NCBI GenBank assembly: GCA_030018805.1
Contig: JASEHL010000004.1
Coordinates: 1 to 43,950 of the forward strand
Direction of reading: 5' to 3'
Origin: Patescibacteria group bacterium
Lineage (GTDB): Bacteria; Patescibacteriota; Minisyncoccia; Moranbacterales; UBA11712
DNA: 43,950 nucleotides
Of the stretch, positions 1-8,664 are shown piece by piece. Numbering within the stretch: position 1 is the first letter of the stretch; every line of letters begins with the position of its first letter. A model generated the notes under the pieces. The model was given only the letters and a program-made list of their open reading frames with translations, had not been told where the DNA came from and did not search any database. A program made the position numbers and the translations under genes.

Positions 1-1
1 G

Positions 2-505
2 GAGCACCTGAACGGCAATAGGCGCTATGTTATCTCCTTCGAAGACATTTACACGAGGTTCGGATTCGCCTGGAGCACCAAATCCCACGCGTCTGCCGCC
101 GCCGCGGAATTCTTCCAACTCTGCCTCAAAATATTTCCTTTTCCCGTCAAATTCGTCCTGACTGACAACGGCTCGGAATTTGCCAAACACTTTTCCAGGA
201 AGTTAAAAGAGCTGCATCTCATTCATTTTCACACCTATCCCAAAACTCCCAAGATGAACGCCCATTGCGAGAGATTCAACCGGACCTTGCAAGATGAATT
301 CATTGACTTCCATAAACCCGAGCTTCTAAATCCCGATATTTTCAACAACAAAATCATTGATTATCTGGTCTGGTACAACACCAGGAGAGTGCACTATGCT
401 TTCCAGAACAAACTCTCTCCGCTACAATTCATATTGTCATTGCAATCCGTAAACTTTAATTTGCCTCAGGAGTGCAATCGAGGGTGGACTTATACAGGGT
501 ATTGA
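2..505 (+). CDS. DDE integrase/transposase C-terminal part (IS481/IS3-like rve core), truncated by window edge
   Basis: Frame 2 is open from position 2; translation contains EHLNGNRRYVISFEDIYTRFGFAW..., VLTDNGSEF and NAHCERFNRTLQDEF, typical of the rve integrase core. The ORF track shows only the part from an internal Met at 254. Confidence 0.85.
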   Translation, partial: EHLNGNRRYVISFEDIYTRFGFAWSTKSHASAAAAEFFQLCLKIFPFPVKFVLTDNGSEFAKHFSRKLKELHLIHFHTYPKTPKMNAHCERFNRTLQDEFIDFHKPELLNPDIFNNKIIDYLVWYNTRRVHYAFQNKLSPLQFILSLQSVNFNLPQECNRGWTYTGY

Positions 506-529
506 CAAGTAAGGTGTATCTGATATAAT
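502..529 (+). promoter_or_regulatory. Predicted sigma70 promoter TTGACA-N16-TATAAT
   Basis: TTGACA 502-507, TG-extended TATAAT 524-529, overlapping the transposase stop codon. Confidence 0.65.
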
Positions 530-697
530 AGTGATGTACCTTGGAAATCATATCGAATCAAACAATCTTTTCGATAAATAATATTTGCAAATTTTGCGGA
601 AGCTGTGGATGGATCACCTCCTTTCTAGGGAGATACGGTGAAGTAGTGGTATCCATTATCACTATAATCCTATATGGTCGTTAATAGATTTTAGCAT

Positions 698-758
698 CAG
701 GACAACCGCAAAAGTTTGCTATAACAAAGAGCACCACAAAAGGTGCTTTTTGTGTTAT
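698..758 (+). repeat. 61-bp exact direct repeat, copy 1
   Basis: caggacaaccgcaaaagtttgctataacaaagagcaccacaaaaggtgctttttgtgttat, identical to 2106-2166. Confidence 0.95.
729..751 (+). terminator. Intrinsic terminator
   Basis: AGCACC-acaaaa-GGTGCT followed by a T-run. Confidence 0.75.
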
Positions 759-852
759 TTCCCAGGAAACGTTTCGTTTTGAGGGAGATATTTTGCCCTG
801 CTTGAAAACAATCCATACGCAGTTTTGTATTAAGGTAATATAACCAATTGTT

Positions 853-1548
853 ATGAAAAAGGTAGCTCTAGCATTATTCCCCCTTATCTTTGTAGCTTTG
901 ACGTCAGTTGCTTTTGCCCAGCCTATGATGGGTCGCTTTTGGGGCAATAATCAAAATTTGGCAAGAGCAGACTCTGAGACAGCCGAAGAAGAACAAGAAG
1001 GAAGGCTAATATGGCAAAATCTGCAGTCGGGACAGACCAGCTGTCAGAATTTGTCCGAAGGCGACTATGAATTGCTCGGTGAATACTTTATGGGAACGAT
1101 GATGGGCGATTCCCACGAAGCAATGAATGCGATGCTGGAACAAAGATTGGGAAAAGAGGGCGAAGAGCGGATGCATATCGCTATGGGAAAACGAATGAGC
1201 GGGTGCGACACTTCCGCTCAATATCCGCAGGGTTTCAATTTTATGCCAATGATGGGAGTGTGGTCGTCTCCCACAGGATTTAATCAAAATAACAATAATT
1301 CTATGATGTGGGGTTTTGGAAATAATCCAATGGGATGGGGCTTCGGATTATTTGGTTTGATATTTATGCTTCTCTTTTGGATTCTGATTGTCGCTGGCAT
1401 CGTGATTCTGATAAAATGGCTGGTAAGCCAGTCTCACGGAACGCACGGACACGAAAAACCTCCCCTGGATATTCTCAAAGAAAGATACGCCAAGGGAGAG
1501 TTGAACAAAGAAGAGTTTGAAGCGAAGAAAAAAGATTTGGGACTGTGA
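853..1548 (+). CDS. Signal-peptide/TM protein with C-terminal SHOCT domain
   Basis: N-terminal signal sequence, one TM segment (GFGLFGLIFMLLFWILIVAGIVIL), C-terminal [27 protein letters not shown] typical of SHOCT. Confidence 0.8.
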   Translation: MKKVALALFPLIFVALTSVAFAQPMMGRFWGNNQNLARADSETAEEEQEGRLIWQNLQSGQTSCQNLSEGDYELLGEYFMGTMMGDSHEAMNAMLEQRLGKEGEERMHIAMGKRMSGCDTSAQYPQGFNFMPMMGVWSSPTGFNQNNNNSMMWGFGNNPMGWGFGLFGLIFMLLFWILIVAGIVILIKWLVSQSHGTHGHEKPPLDILKERYAKGELNKEEFEAKKKDLGL

Positions 1549-1583
1549 TGTAAAATGTAGACGGTAAAACGTGAAGTGAAATT

Positions 1584-1904
1584 ATGAAAATAGGAATCAT
1601 AATCAGCCAAACAGACCCAGAAGTTGTATGGAATGCGTTTAGGTTTGGCAATTTTTCGCTAGGAAAACAACACAGTGTTAAAGTTTTTCTCATCGGGAAA
1701 GGAGTTGAGTGCGAAGACATAAAGGACACTAAGTTTGATATTAAGAAACAGATGGAAGAATTTCTGGATGGCGGAGGAAAAATTTTCGCCTGCGGAACCT
1801 GCCTTAAAATGAGACACAAAGAAGGTTCCTCTGTCTGTCCTTTGTCCACTATGCAGGATTTGATGGATATTGTTGAAGAGTCAGATAAAATTATCTCATT
1901 TTAA
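1584..1904 (+). CDS. DsrE/DsrF-like family protein
   Basis: MKIGIIISQTDPEVVWNAFRF... with IFACGTCLKMR; small Rossmann-like DsrE pattern. Confidence 0.75.
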   Translation: MKIGIIISQTDPEVVWNAFRFGNFSLGKQHSVKVFLIGKGVECEDIKDTKFDIKKQMEEFLDGGGKIFACGTCLKMRHKEGSSVCPLSTMQDLMDIVEESDKIISF

Positions 1905-1920
1905 CGGCAACACATCTTGT

Positions 1921-1957
1921 GGACAGAATTATACGGATGTCCGCTTTTTTCTTTTCC
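1921..1957 (+). terminator. Probable intrinsic terminator after the DsrE gene
   Basis: GGACA...TGTCC hairpin followed by gcttttttcttttcc. Confidence 0.5.
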
Positions 1958-1968
1958 AAAAAACTTAC

Positions 1969-2166
1969 CCTCCTTTCTAGGGAGATACGGTGAAGTCGCT
2001 TCGATTTATCGAGGCACAAACCCATATGGTCGTTCGTCCCGCCTCGGCGGGATGACAAAATAGATTTCTTTGGCTAGTATAAAGCTATTTATTTAGCTTT
2101 ATATACAGGACAACCGCAAAAGTTTGCTATAACAAAGAGCACCACAAAAGGTGCTTTTTGTGTTAT
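1969..2166 (+). repeat. Second copy of the 16S-tail/ITS-like modular repeat
   Basis: cctcctttctagggagatacggtgaag matches 618-643; 61-bp terminator module 2106-2166 is identical to 698-758; the middle is replaced by other hairpins (TCCCGCCtcGGCGGGA; TATAAAGCTA-tttatt-TAGCTTTATA). Confidence 0.85.
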
Positions 2167-2284
2167 CTGCTGGGAAACGAACTATTTTGAGGGAGATTTT
2201 TGGAGTCCGCTCCGCTTGATTTGCTATTAACATCTTGCCTTAATCGTGCTACTATTTGAAAGTAATTATTAAAAGAAAGATAAA

Positions 2285-3454
2285 ATGAAAAAAACGATGA
2301 TAGCTATGCTTGCTTTTGCATTCTTGCTTGGTGCAATGGGAGTATCAGCACAAGGGAAAAAAGATAGCAAGTTTAACAAACCCAGTCAGGCTAAAAATGT
2401 TCAAGTCTTCAAAAAGAAAGCCCTGACCGAAAACGAGAAAAAATCGGTGGATGAGCTAGAGAAAGCCATAAAAGGAAAGCCAGCAAAACCAACCCCGACT
2501 CCTGACCCGACAGCTGGTGGCGCAACGGGAACAGTGGGTGACCCGATACCAGCCGGTGGTGAGAAATACGCAATTTTGATTGGACTTGCTAATTATCCAG
2601 GAACTGTCAATGACCTTTGCGTGGCTGCTGCTAAAACGGGATATGATTATCCCGAAGAACGCTTTACTGAAAATGAATTGCCATATTATTGCAAAGATGA
2701 GGACGCTTTGAATATGAAAAAAGCTCTGGTAGACAAATATGGTTACAAAAATGACAGACAGCACATTTTTATCTTCAGCGATGCCAATGCAAAATATGAT
2801 TCCATAAAAGCCAAAGTTGATGAATTGATTCAAACTAGATTAACAGAAAATGACGAGCTGGTTTTCTTTTTCAGCGGACACGGAACAACAGGTATTTACA
2901 CTGATGATGCGGGGAATACTATTAATGATGAATCATTGGACGAAGGCATAGTGATTTATGACCAAAGCTATGATGAAGCTGCTTTTCTGAACGGCGTGAG
3001 CTATACTCCCAGTGATGCGTCTTATATCTGGGACGACCAGTTGAAGGAATGGCTCTCAAATTCTCCGACCAGCAGGATATTTTTCGGTTTTGACACTTGC
3101 AAAGCTGGCGGAATGAATGACCTTCAGTCTGATGGGAGGGTTTTGGCTATGTCCAGCACCGAAACTCAAAACTCCTGGACATATTATCTGGGAGGAACAC
3201 AAACTGATACGAATGTTTTCCAAGAAAGCGAAGGATTGTTTGCCCATTATTTTGTTAAAAGAGCAATGATAGATGGATTGGGAGACGGATTTAATCCGCT
3301 TGGCAGGAGAAGCGTCAATCCTCCAAAATACGATGGAAAAGTGGCTATAGAAGAAGCTTTCAATTATGCTTGCTCTATCGTTAAAACGAAACAAATCCCA
3401 GTTTTGAATGATAAGTTTTTCAATGACTTATTGCTTGGTTATCAAATCAACTGA
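2285..3454 (+). CDS. Secreted caspase-like (peptidase C14/metacaspase-type) protein
   Basis: Signal peptide; YAILIGLANYPG; VFFFSGHGTTG (His) and FFGFDTCKAGG (Cys) dyad motifs; Pro/Thr-rich linker. Confidence 0.85.
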   Translation: MKKTMIAMLAFAFLLGAMGVSAQGKKDSKFNKPSQAKNVQVFKKKALTENEKKSVDELEKAIKGKPAKPTPTPDPTAGGATGTVGDPIPAGGEKYAILIGLANYPGTVNDLCVAAAKTGYDYPEERFTENELPYYCKDEDALNMKKALVDKYGYKNDRQHIFIFSDANAKYDSIKAKVDELIQTRLTENDELVFFFSGHGTTGIYTDDAGNTINDESLDEGIVIYDQSYDEAAFLNGVSYTPSDASYIWDDQLKEWLSNSPTSRIFFGFDTCKAGGMNDLQSDGRVLAMSSTETQNSWTYYLGGTQTDTNVFQESEGLFAHYFVKRAMIDGLGDGFNPLGRRSVNPPKYDGKVAIEEAFNYACSIVKTKQIPVLNDKFFNDLLLGYQIN

Positions 3455-3476
3455 AGCATCTTTTTTCCAAAAGCAG

Positions 3477-3506
3477 AAACCGCCAAAAACTGGCGGTTTT
3501 TTGCTA
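3477..3506 (+). terminator. Intrinsic terminator
   Basis: AACCGCC-aaaaact-GGCGGTTTTTT. Confidence 0.85.
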
Positions 3507-3544
3507 TATACTCCGCTCCGCTCTGGAGTGGGTAACTCGCCTTG

Positions 3545-3577
3545 ACCCCAGCACCAATCCTGCGGATGGTGCGGGGT
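3545..3577. repeat. Palindromic element (ACCCCgCACCA family)
   Basis: ACCCC(A)GCACCA-atcctgcgga-TGGTGCGGGGT. Confidence 0.7.
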
Positions 3578-3658
3578 AAACTTCCTTTCCCGCGAAGCTA
3601 AAGTGTGACGGCTATGGAAAGGAGCAAAAACTCACGAACCATCCAGATGCATAATGTA

Positions 3659-3709
3659 TTGCGTGATTCTTGCGTGATTCTTGCGTGATTTCCAAAAATC
3701 GTGTATAAT
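3659..3709 (+). promoter_or_regulatory. Fic promoter with triple 11-bp tandem repeat over the -35
   Basis: TTGCGTGATTC x3 at 3659-3691; third repeat supplies -35 TTGCGT (3681-3686), N17, -10 TATAAT (3704-3709). Confidence 0.7.
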
Positions 3710-3715
3710 AGAAAT

Positions 3716-4771
3716 ATGCTTAAACCTCAATACAAACTCACAACCAAAATAGTCAAAAACTTGACGGACATTGCCGAAGCCAAGGGGATTATTGAAAAAG
3801 CGAAACTTCTCCCCAAGCACGAACTTCGGCTCAAGCGCCAAGCGATGATAAGAATGTCCCATAGCTCCACGGCAATCGAGGGGAATGTTTTGGATATTCG
3901 CCAGGTGGAAGCTTTGTATGCCAACAAAAAGGTTGATGCTCCTATTCGGGATATTTATGAAGTAAAAAACTATCTAAAGGCTATCCAATTTATTGAAAAG
4001 CTAGTTGAAGATGATAAACCAATAACAGAGAAAGTGCTGCTCAAGATTCATTCATTAGTGACCAACAAAACCTTGCCCAAAGAACAATCAGGACATTATC
4101 GCAAAGGGCCTGTTTACGTCGTGAAGCGGAGACTGGGATTTCCAGACGAAATTGTTTACACAGGCCCAAAGGCAACAAATGTTCCATATCTTTGCAAAGA
4201 ACTGATTGATTGGATAAATAAAAGCGAAAAAGAAGAAATAAATCCAGTAATTGTGGCGGGTGTTGCTCACCTAGAAATTGCAGCTATTCATCCTTTCAAT
4301 GATGGAAACGGCAGAACGGCTAGAGCTTTGGCGACTCTTATACTCTACAAAAGAGGATATGATTTCCGCCATCTTTTTGCACTCGAGGATTATTACAACA
4401 AGGATTTGCCGAGTTATTACAAAGCTATCAATGTTGGGAAGAATTTTGAGAAAAGAAAAACAGATTGCACGAGCTGGCTGGAATATTTTGTCGAGGGTTT
4501 CAGGGAAGAAATTATGAACGTGAAAAGGCAAGTTGCACCGCTTGCACTCAGGAAAATCGACAAATCAATTCAGAGCAAAATCTATCTCACTGAAAAGCAG
4601 CAAAAGATAATTGACTTTATTGACCAGATGGGAAAAATTGCCGTCAGTGATGTTATGGATATTCTTAAAAGTCCGCAAAGGACGGCCTTGCTGGAGCTAC
4701 AGAAGCTTAGGAAAATCGGAATAATAAAACAGGAAGGCAAGGGGAGAGCCACGCATTATGTGTTGAAATAA
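3716..4771 (+). CDS. Fic family protein with C-terminal winged helix
   Basis: HPFNDGNGRTAR Fic motif; C-terminal wHTH (VSDVMDILKSPQRTALLELQKLRKIGIIKQEGKGRATHYVLK). GTG at 3701 overlaps the -10 box, so ATG 3716 is preferred. Confidence 0.9.
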   Translation: MLKPQYKLTTKIVKNLTDIAEAKGIIEKAKLLPKHELRLKRQAMIRMSHSSTAIEGNVLDIRQVEALYANKKVDAPIRDIYEVKNYLKAIQFIEKLVEDDKPITEKVLLKIHSLVTNKTLPKEQSGHYRKGPVYVVKRRLGFPDEIVYTGPKATNVPYLCKELIDWINKSEKEEINPVIVAGVAHLEIAAIHPFNDGNGRTARALATLILYKRGYDFRHLFALEDYYNKDLPSYYKAINVGKNFEKRKTDCTSWLEYFVEGFREEIMNVKRQVAPLALRKIDKSIQSKIYLTEKQQKIIDFIDQMGKIAVSDVMDILKSPQRTALLELQKLRKIGIIKQEGKGRATHYVLK

Positions 4772-4785
4772 TTCCAATCTCCCAC

Positions 4786-5076
4786 GAATCACCTCCCCGA
4801 AACACTTTCTGCGAAAAGTGAACGGGTAAACTTTCTAAGGAGATATTTATCCCGTAGTTAAGCGTAAGCTTTTACTACTTGGACCCCAGAAGCAAAGCTA
4901 CGCTTGCTACGGGGCAGGTGGTAAAGTAGTGGTATCCATTATCACTATAATCCTATATGCCCGCCTGCAATACTTTGCCAGCCCGACAGCCTTACGGCAG
5001 TCATGGCGGCGGGCGTAGTAATGCAGGCAGGCAAAACTTGCAGATAAGCAGAGAACGCCAGAAATAGCGTTTTTGT
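4786..5076 (+). repeat. Third, heavily interrupted copy of the 16S-tail/ITS-like modular repeat
   Basis: aATCACCTCC...CTTTCTAaGGAGATa; agtagtggtatccattatcactataatcctatatg identical to the copy at ~643-676; ends in AACGC-cagaaata-GCGTTTTT. Confidence 0.65.
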
Positions 5077-5181
5077 GATAGAAGATATTATTGCCTCTTT
5101 GCTTTTATTGACAAAACTTAGAAATGCTGTAACGCTAAGATTACAGATCAGAACAACTCACTGGTTAGGAGGTAACCAGAT

Positions 5182-5673
5182 ATGGAAGCTTCGATAATTC
5201 CGCTAGAAGTCGCGGATATAATTCAAGCACCTGATAAAATATTTTGGAAATTTGACCTAGCCGGGAAGAAGTATATTTTTTTTCCCAATATCAGTGCGGG
5301 TGGGGTTAACCTTGCTGACATCTTTGAGCAAGGGATGAGAATCGGAAAAATGCTCAAAGCGGGCGTGTTAACGTTCGTCGAAAAGGTTTTTCACTCTAAA
5401 GGAAAAATCAGTCGTCGAGGTGAAGAAACAACCTTTTTCTTATATCGGGAAGCGAGGTGCGCAGAACCGAAACGTGTTTCCTGCCCCAACACCAACACGG
5501 GCGGGGTAAATCCCACGCACATCCTTGAACTGGGGATAAAAATCGGTAAAATGGCCAAGGAGGGGAAGCTAACGTTCATCAAAAAAGTTTTTCTCTCTGA
5601 TGGAATGGTCAATGACGAAGATGGTCATATAGCGGTTTTTATCTATCAGGTGCGGAACGATGGACGGAAGTGA
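5182..5673 (+). CDS. Hypothetical protein with two internal tandem repeats
   Basis: Good SD (GGAGG 5168-5172); the two halves align: PNISAGGVNLADIFEQGMRIGKMLKAGVLTFVEKVF and PNTNTGGVNPTHILELGIKIGKMAKEGKLTFIKKVF. Confidence 0.75.
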   Translation: MEASIIPLEVADIIQAPDKIFWKFDLAGKKYIFFPNISAGGVNLADIFEQGMRIGKMLKAGVLTFVEKVFHSKGKISRRGEETTFFLYREARCAEPKRVSCPNTNTGGVNPTHILELGIKIGKMAKEGKLTFIKKVFLSDGMVNDEDGHIAVFIYQVRNDGRK

Positions 5674-5786
5674 AGCCGAACCCATAAGAAATAATCCTCT
5701 ATACAAGGCACATTGTGCCGCGGCCAGCTTGCAGATGGTCGTTTTTCTAGGGAGATACGGTGACGTCGGGGCGGTTTTTTTTGTTC

Positions 5787-6662
5787 CTATTTTTCCCCGA
5801 AGCTTATCGTTGCTCCCAAAAGATTGGCCATATTTGCGAGTGAAGAGATCGCGAATTTACAATTCGCTTTTTTGTTGAACACGTTTTTCCTGGATATCGT
5901 GACGGCTTTTTTCACGAAATCCTTTCGTTTCGATATTCCTCCTCCGAAAACAACAATTTCGGGATCAAGTATATTCAAAATATTCGCTATTCCCACACCA
6001 AGCGCAAAAACCGCTTGACGCAACGCTTTTCGAGCGTCCGCATCGCCTCTGTTTGCCATATCAAATATACTTTTCGCGGAAGCACTTTTGCGGGAGAAGC
6101 CGTGATAATATTTCTTGATGCCTCTTCCCACCGTGAGATTTTCCCAGTCCTGGTAGCGGTTGTCGCGCGGATATTTCATATGACTGACCTCCAAGGCGGA
6201 GAAATTGTCTCCCCTCAAAACGCTGCCTTGGTTCACGTAGCCGCCGCCAATTCCCGTCCCGAGGGTGAGAGTCAGTATGCTTTTTCTGCCCTTTCCTTTT
6301 CCAAAATAATACTCTCCGAGTGCGAAGCATCGTCCGTCGTTTTCGACCCTTATCAAAAAACCGTCTTCTTCGAGAAATTTGAAATTGAAATTATCCGTTC
6401 CGTAGCAAGCCTTGCCTCCGCTTACGGTTTTTTTCTCTGGGTTGACGATATAGGCGGCGGAGAAAGCGACTTTTTTTGTCCAATAATTTTTCCGCGCTTT
6501 TTGGCAATATAAGGAGATAATTTCTTTTATTCTCTTCTCTTTCCTCGGATTTTTTTCCTCTTCAATTTCCAAGAAATCGAATTTTCGTCCTCGCAATTTG
6601 ACGACCGCTTTCAAAATTTTTGTCGCGCCGATGTCGAAAACGATATATTTTTTTGCGATCAT
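5787..6662 (-). CDS. ROK family sugar kinase/regulator
   Basis: YIVFDIGATKILKAVVK, LGTGIGGGYVNQG, VFGGGISKRKD. Confidence 0.85.
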   Translation of the reverse strand: MIAKKYIVFDIGATKILKAVVKLRGRKFDFLEIEEEKNPRKEKRIKEIISLYCQKARKNYWTKKVAFSAAYIVNPEKKTVSGGKACYGTDNFNFKFLEEDGFLIRVENDGRCFALGEYYFGKGKGRKSILTLTLGTGIGGGYVNQGSVLRGDNFSALEVSHMKYPRDNRYQDWENLTVGRGIKKYYHGFSRKSASAKSIFDMANRGDADARKALRQAVFALGVGIANILNILDPEIVVFGGGISKRKDFVKKAVTISRKNVFNKKANCKFAISSLANMANLLGATISFGEK

Positions 6663-7669
6663 TTATTTGAATTATTGATTACTTCTTTGGCCGCTTCCCA
6701 AATTTCGGGATGGTTGTGTTTGGTTTTGAGCCAATACCACCATTCCGCGCCCCAAAGGTAATTTTCCGGAAAGCCGACTCGTTTCGCGTATTCAATATTT
6801 TCGCGAAACTGGGCGAGGCTCATCGATTTTTTCTGTTCTTCGAGCGTCAAATCATAAATCAGCTTCGGTCCCCAGGGTTCGGCCTGAAGTTCCGAGACAA
6901 CAATTGGTTTTCCCGGATAAAAAAGATGGACAATATTGGCTTTCAGCCAGAAAAATTTCGGCGGAAGAGGATATTTGAAATACCCGATCGGGTCCTTATA
7001 AATTATCCGATACATCGTCGTCCCGAAAATATCGGCTCGCTTGGCCGCCCGCACCCAAATGGATAGCTCTCCGCTGTCCGTCACCATTATTTTGTGATTC
7101 GGATCTATTCGTCGAACTATGCCAATCCCTTCGTCAAGAAATCCCTTGTCGGTTGTGGTGCATTTGCCGAACGGCAGAAATGGTTCGTTATCCACCTGCC
7201 ACAAATATAAATTCGGAATGTCTTTGTAGCGCTCAACTTCTTTTCGCATCACCGCCAATATTTTTTCCTGTTTTTCTTGTTCCGGCAGCTTGTCCGCCCA
7301 AAAAGGCGCGTGGCATTCCGGCCAGCGGGGAAGTTTGCGTCCAATGACCAAAATTAACTCCACATTCCGTTTCTTCGCCTCTTCAATCATCCAATCATAA
7401 TCATCGAAGCTGTATTTTCCCGGCTCCGGCTCAACATCCTGCCAATAAATTGGAAGGCGCATTCTTTCCACTTTGAGGTCATCAATGGTCGCGAGATAAA
7501 CTTCCCGCCAGTCAAGCCCCATTTCGGTCGCGAACATTTTTGAAAAAGCGACGCCCCATTTTATATCATCCGAATTTTCAACAAGACCGGTGGGTTTTCG
7601 GACAAGCCAAAAAAATCCGGCGACCAGCGCTACAAGAAGCAGAATATATATTTTTCTTTTCATTTTCAT
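6659..7669 (-). CDS. Membrane-anchored TIM-barrel glycoside hydrolase (GH5/GH42-like)
   Basis: N-terminal TM; MRLPIYWQDVEPEPGKYSFDDYDWMIEEAKKRNVELILVIG, WQVDNEPF, VVSELQAEPWG. ATG at 7669 preferred because the 7684 ATG lies inside a palindrome. Confidence 0.75.
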   Translation of the reverse strand: MKMKRKIYILLLVALVAGFFWLVRKPTGLVENSDDIKWGVAFSKMFATEMGLDWREVYLATIDDLKVERMRLPIYWQDVEPEPGKYSFDDYDWMIEEAKKRNVELILVIGRKLPRWPECHAPFWADKLPEQEKQEKILAVMRKEVERYKDIPNLYLWQVDNEPFLPFGKCTTTDKGFLDEGIGIVRRIDPNHKIMVTDSGELSIWVRAAKRADIFGTTMYRIIYKDPIGYFKYPLPPKFFWLKANIVHLFYPGKPIVVSELQAEPWGPKLIYDLTLEEQKKSMSLAQFRENIEYAKRVGFPENYLWGAEWWYWLKTKHNHPEIWEAAKEVINNSNK

Positions 7670-7679
7670 AAAATCTCTC

Positions 7680-7715
7680 AACATTCAATGTTAGGAGCTC
7701 CTAACATTGAATGTT
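7680..7715. repeat. 36-bp perfect palindrome
   Basis: AACATTCAATGTTAGGAG/CTCCTAACATTGAATGTT equals its own reverse complement. Confidence 0.95.
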
Positions 7716-7719
7716 TGGA

Positions 7720-8622
7720 TCATTTGAAAATCACCAGTAGCGTTCCCAGAGCCACCGCCAGGATTCCGGCCGTCTTTGCCAGAATATTGAGAACCGAATA
7801 TCTTTCGATAAAAATGTCTTTAAGATAAAACGACAAAACCAGCGCGAAAACGAACGTCAAAAGATATTGGACTGAAACGAACGAACTGATGACCGCCACG
7901 CTCCCAAGCGCGATGCTGTAGTTCACGAACAAGGTCCCCAGTCCGGCGGTGGCTTTGGCGGCAATCGTTCCGCCGAGATTTTCAATGTTTTCTCGGCCTT
8001 TTCTTTTTTTGATGTTCTCAAAGACGGATTGGCGGAATTGCGGGACAAGAAGCGAGCCGAGTGCCGCGAAGAGAATCCCGCCGCGGCTCACGACGTATCC
8101 GCTCACGAACGCCTGGTGATTATATCCGTATTTCAAAAGCACCATTGAAAAAGCGGCCAGGATTCCGGCCAGCGCCGCCCCGCGCCAGTGAGAAAAAAAC
8201 CTTGAAGCGTAGAATTTATAAGAAATAATCACTCCGCCGGCGAGAAGAAAGAGGATACCGATGATTTCGCGCACCGAAAAAGCATCACCCAGCATCAGGC
8301 TTGCGAAAATCGTCGTAAAAACGGTCGATGTCGCGCCGAACAAAATGTACACGCGCGAAGTCGAAGACCGCAGGAGCGAGCGAAAGAGAAAGGCCAACGA
8401 CAGGAAAAATATTATTCCCGATAGAAAGGAAATTAAAAAGGGAATCACGCCGAACCATTTGAGTCCGAAGGGAGCGAATCCGAGACTGAAAACGGAAAAA
8501 ATTCCGACATAGAAGCTGTAAAGCTGCCAGCTTTTCATCCGGCCAGCGATGATGTACTTGCTCATCACCGCCTCAACGGCGAGCAACATATAGCCCACGA
8601 TTGTGATTGCGATCCAGTTCAT
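7720..8622 (-). CDS. EamA/DMT family transporter
   Basis: About 10 hydrophobic segments with EamA-type internal duplication. Confidence 0.8.
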   Translation of the reverse strand: MNWIAITIVGYMLLAVEAVMSKYIIAGRMKSWQLYSFYVGIFSVFSLGFAPFGLKWFGVIPFLISFLSGIIFFLSLAFLFRSLLRSSTSRVYILFGATSTVFTTIFASLMLGDAFSVREIIGILFLLAGGVIISYKFYASRFFSHWRGAALAGILAAFSMVLLKYGYNHQAFVSGYVVSRGGILFAALGSLLVPQFRQSVFENIKKRKGRENIENLGGTIAAKATAGLGTLFVNYSIALGSVAVISSFVSVQYLLTFVFALVLSFYLKDIFIERYSVLNILAKTAGILAVALGTLLVIFK

Positions 8623-8664
8623 TTTATTTTTATATTCTCAAATTTATACTTCCTTGATTATCTC

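Larger units (their letters stand above)
536..758 (+). ncRNA. Candidate non-coding transcript containing a 16S rRNA 3'-end-like sequence
   Basis: Consensus promoter just upstream; CGGAAGCTGTGGATGGATCACCTCCTTTCTA (597-627) resembles the end of bacterial 16S rRNA; intrinsic terminator at 729-751. Confidence 0.45.

Noticed and set aside
254-505. Transposase start at Met 254
   Set aside because: The same frame is open with integrase homology back to the window edge; 254 is an internal Met.
5743-5785. tttctagggagatacggtgacgtcggggcggtttttttt as a fourth full ITS-like copy or a terminator
   Set aside because: Only a ~20-bp block is shared, and no convincing stem precedes the T-run; treated as a fragment only.
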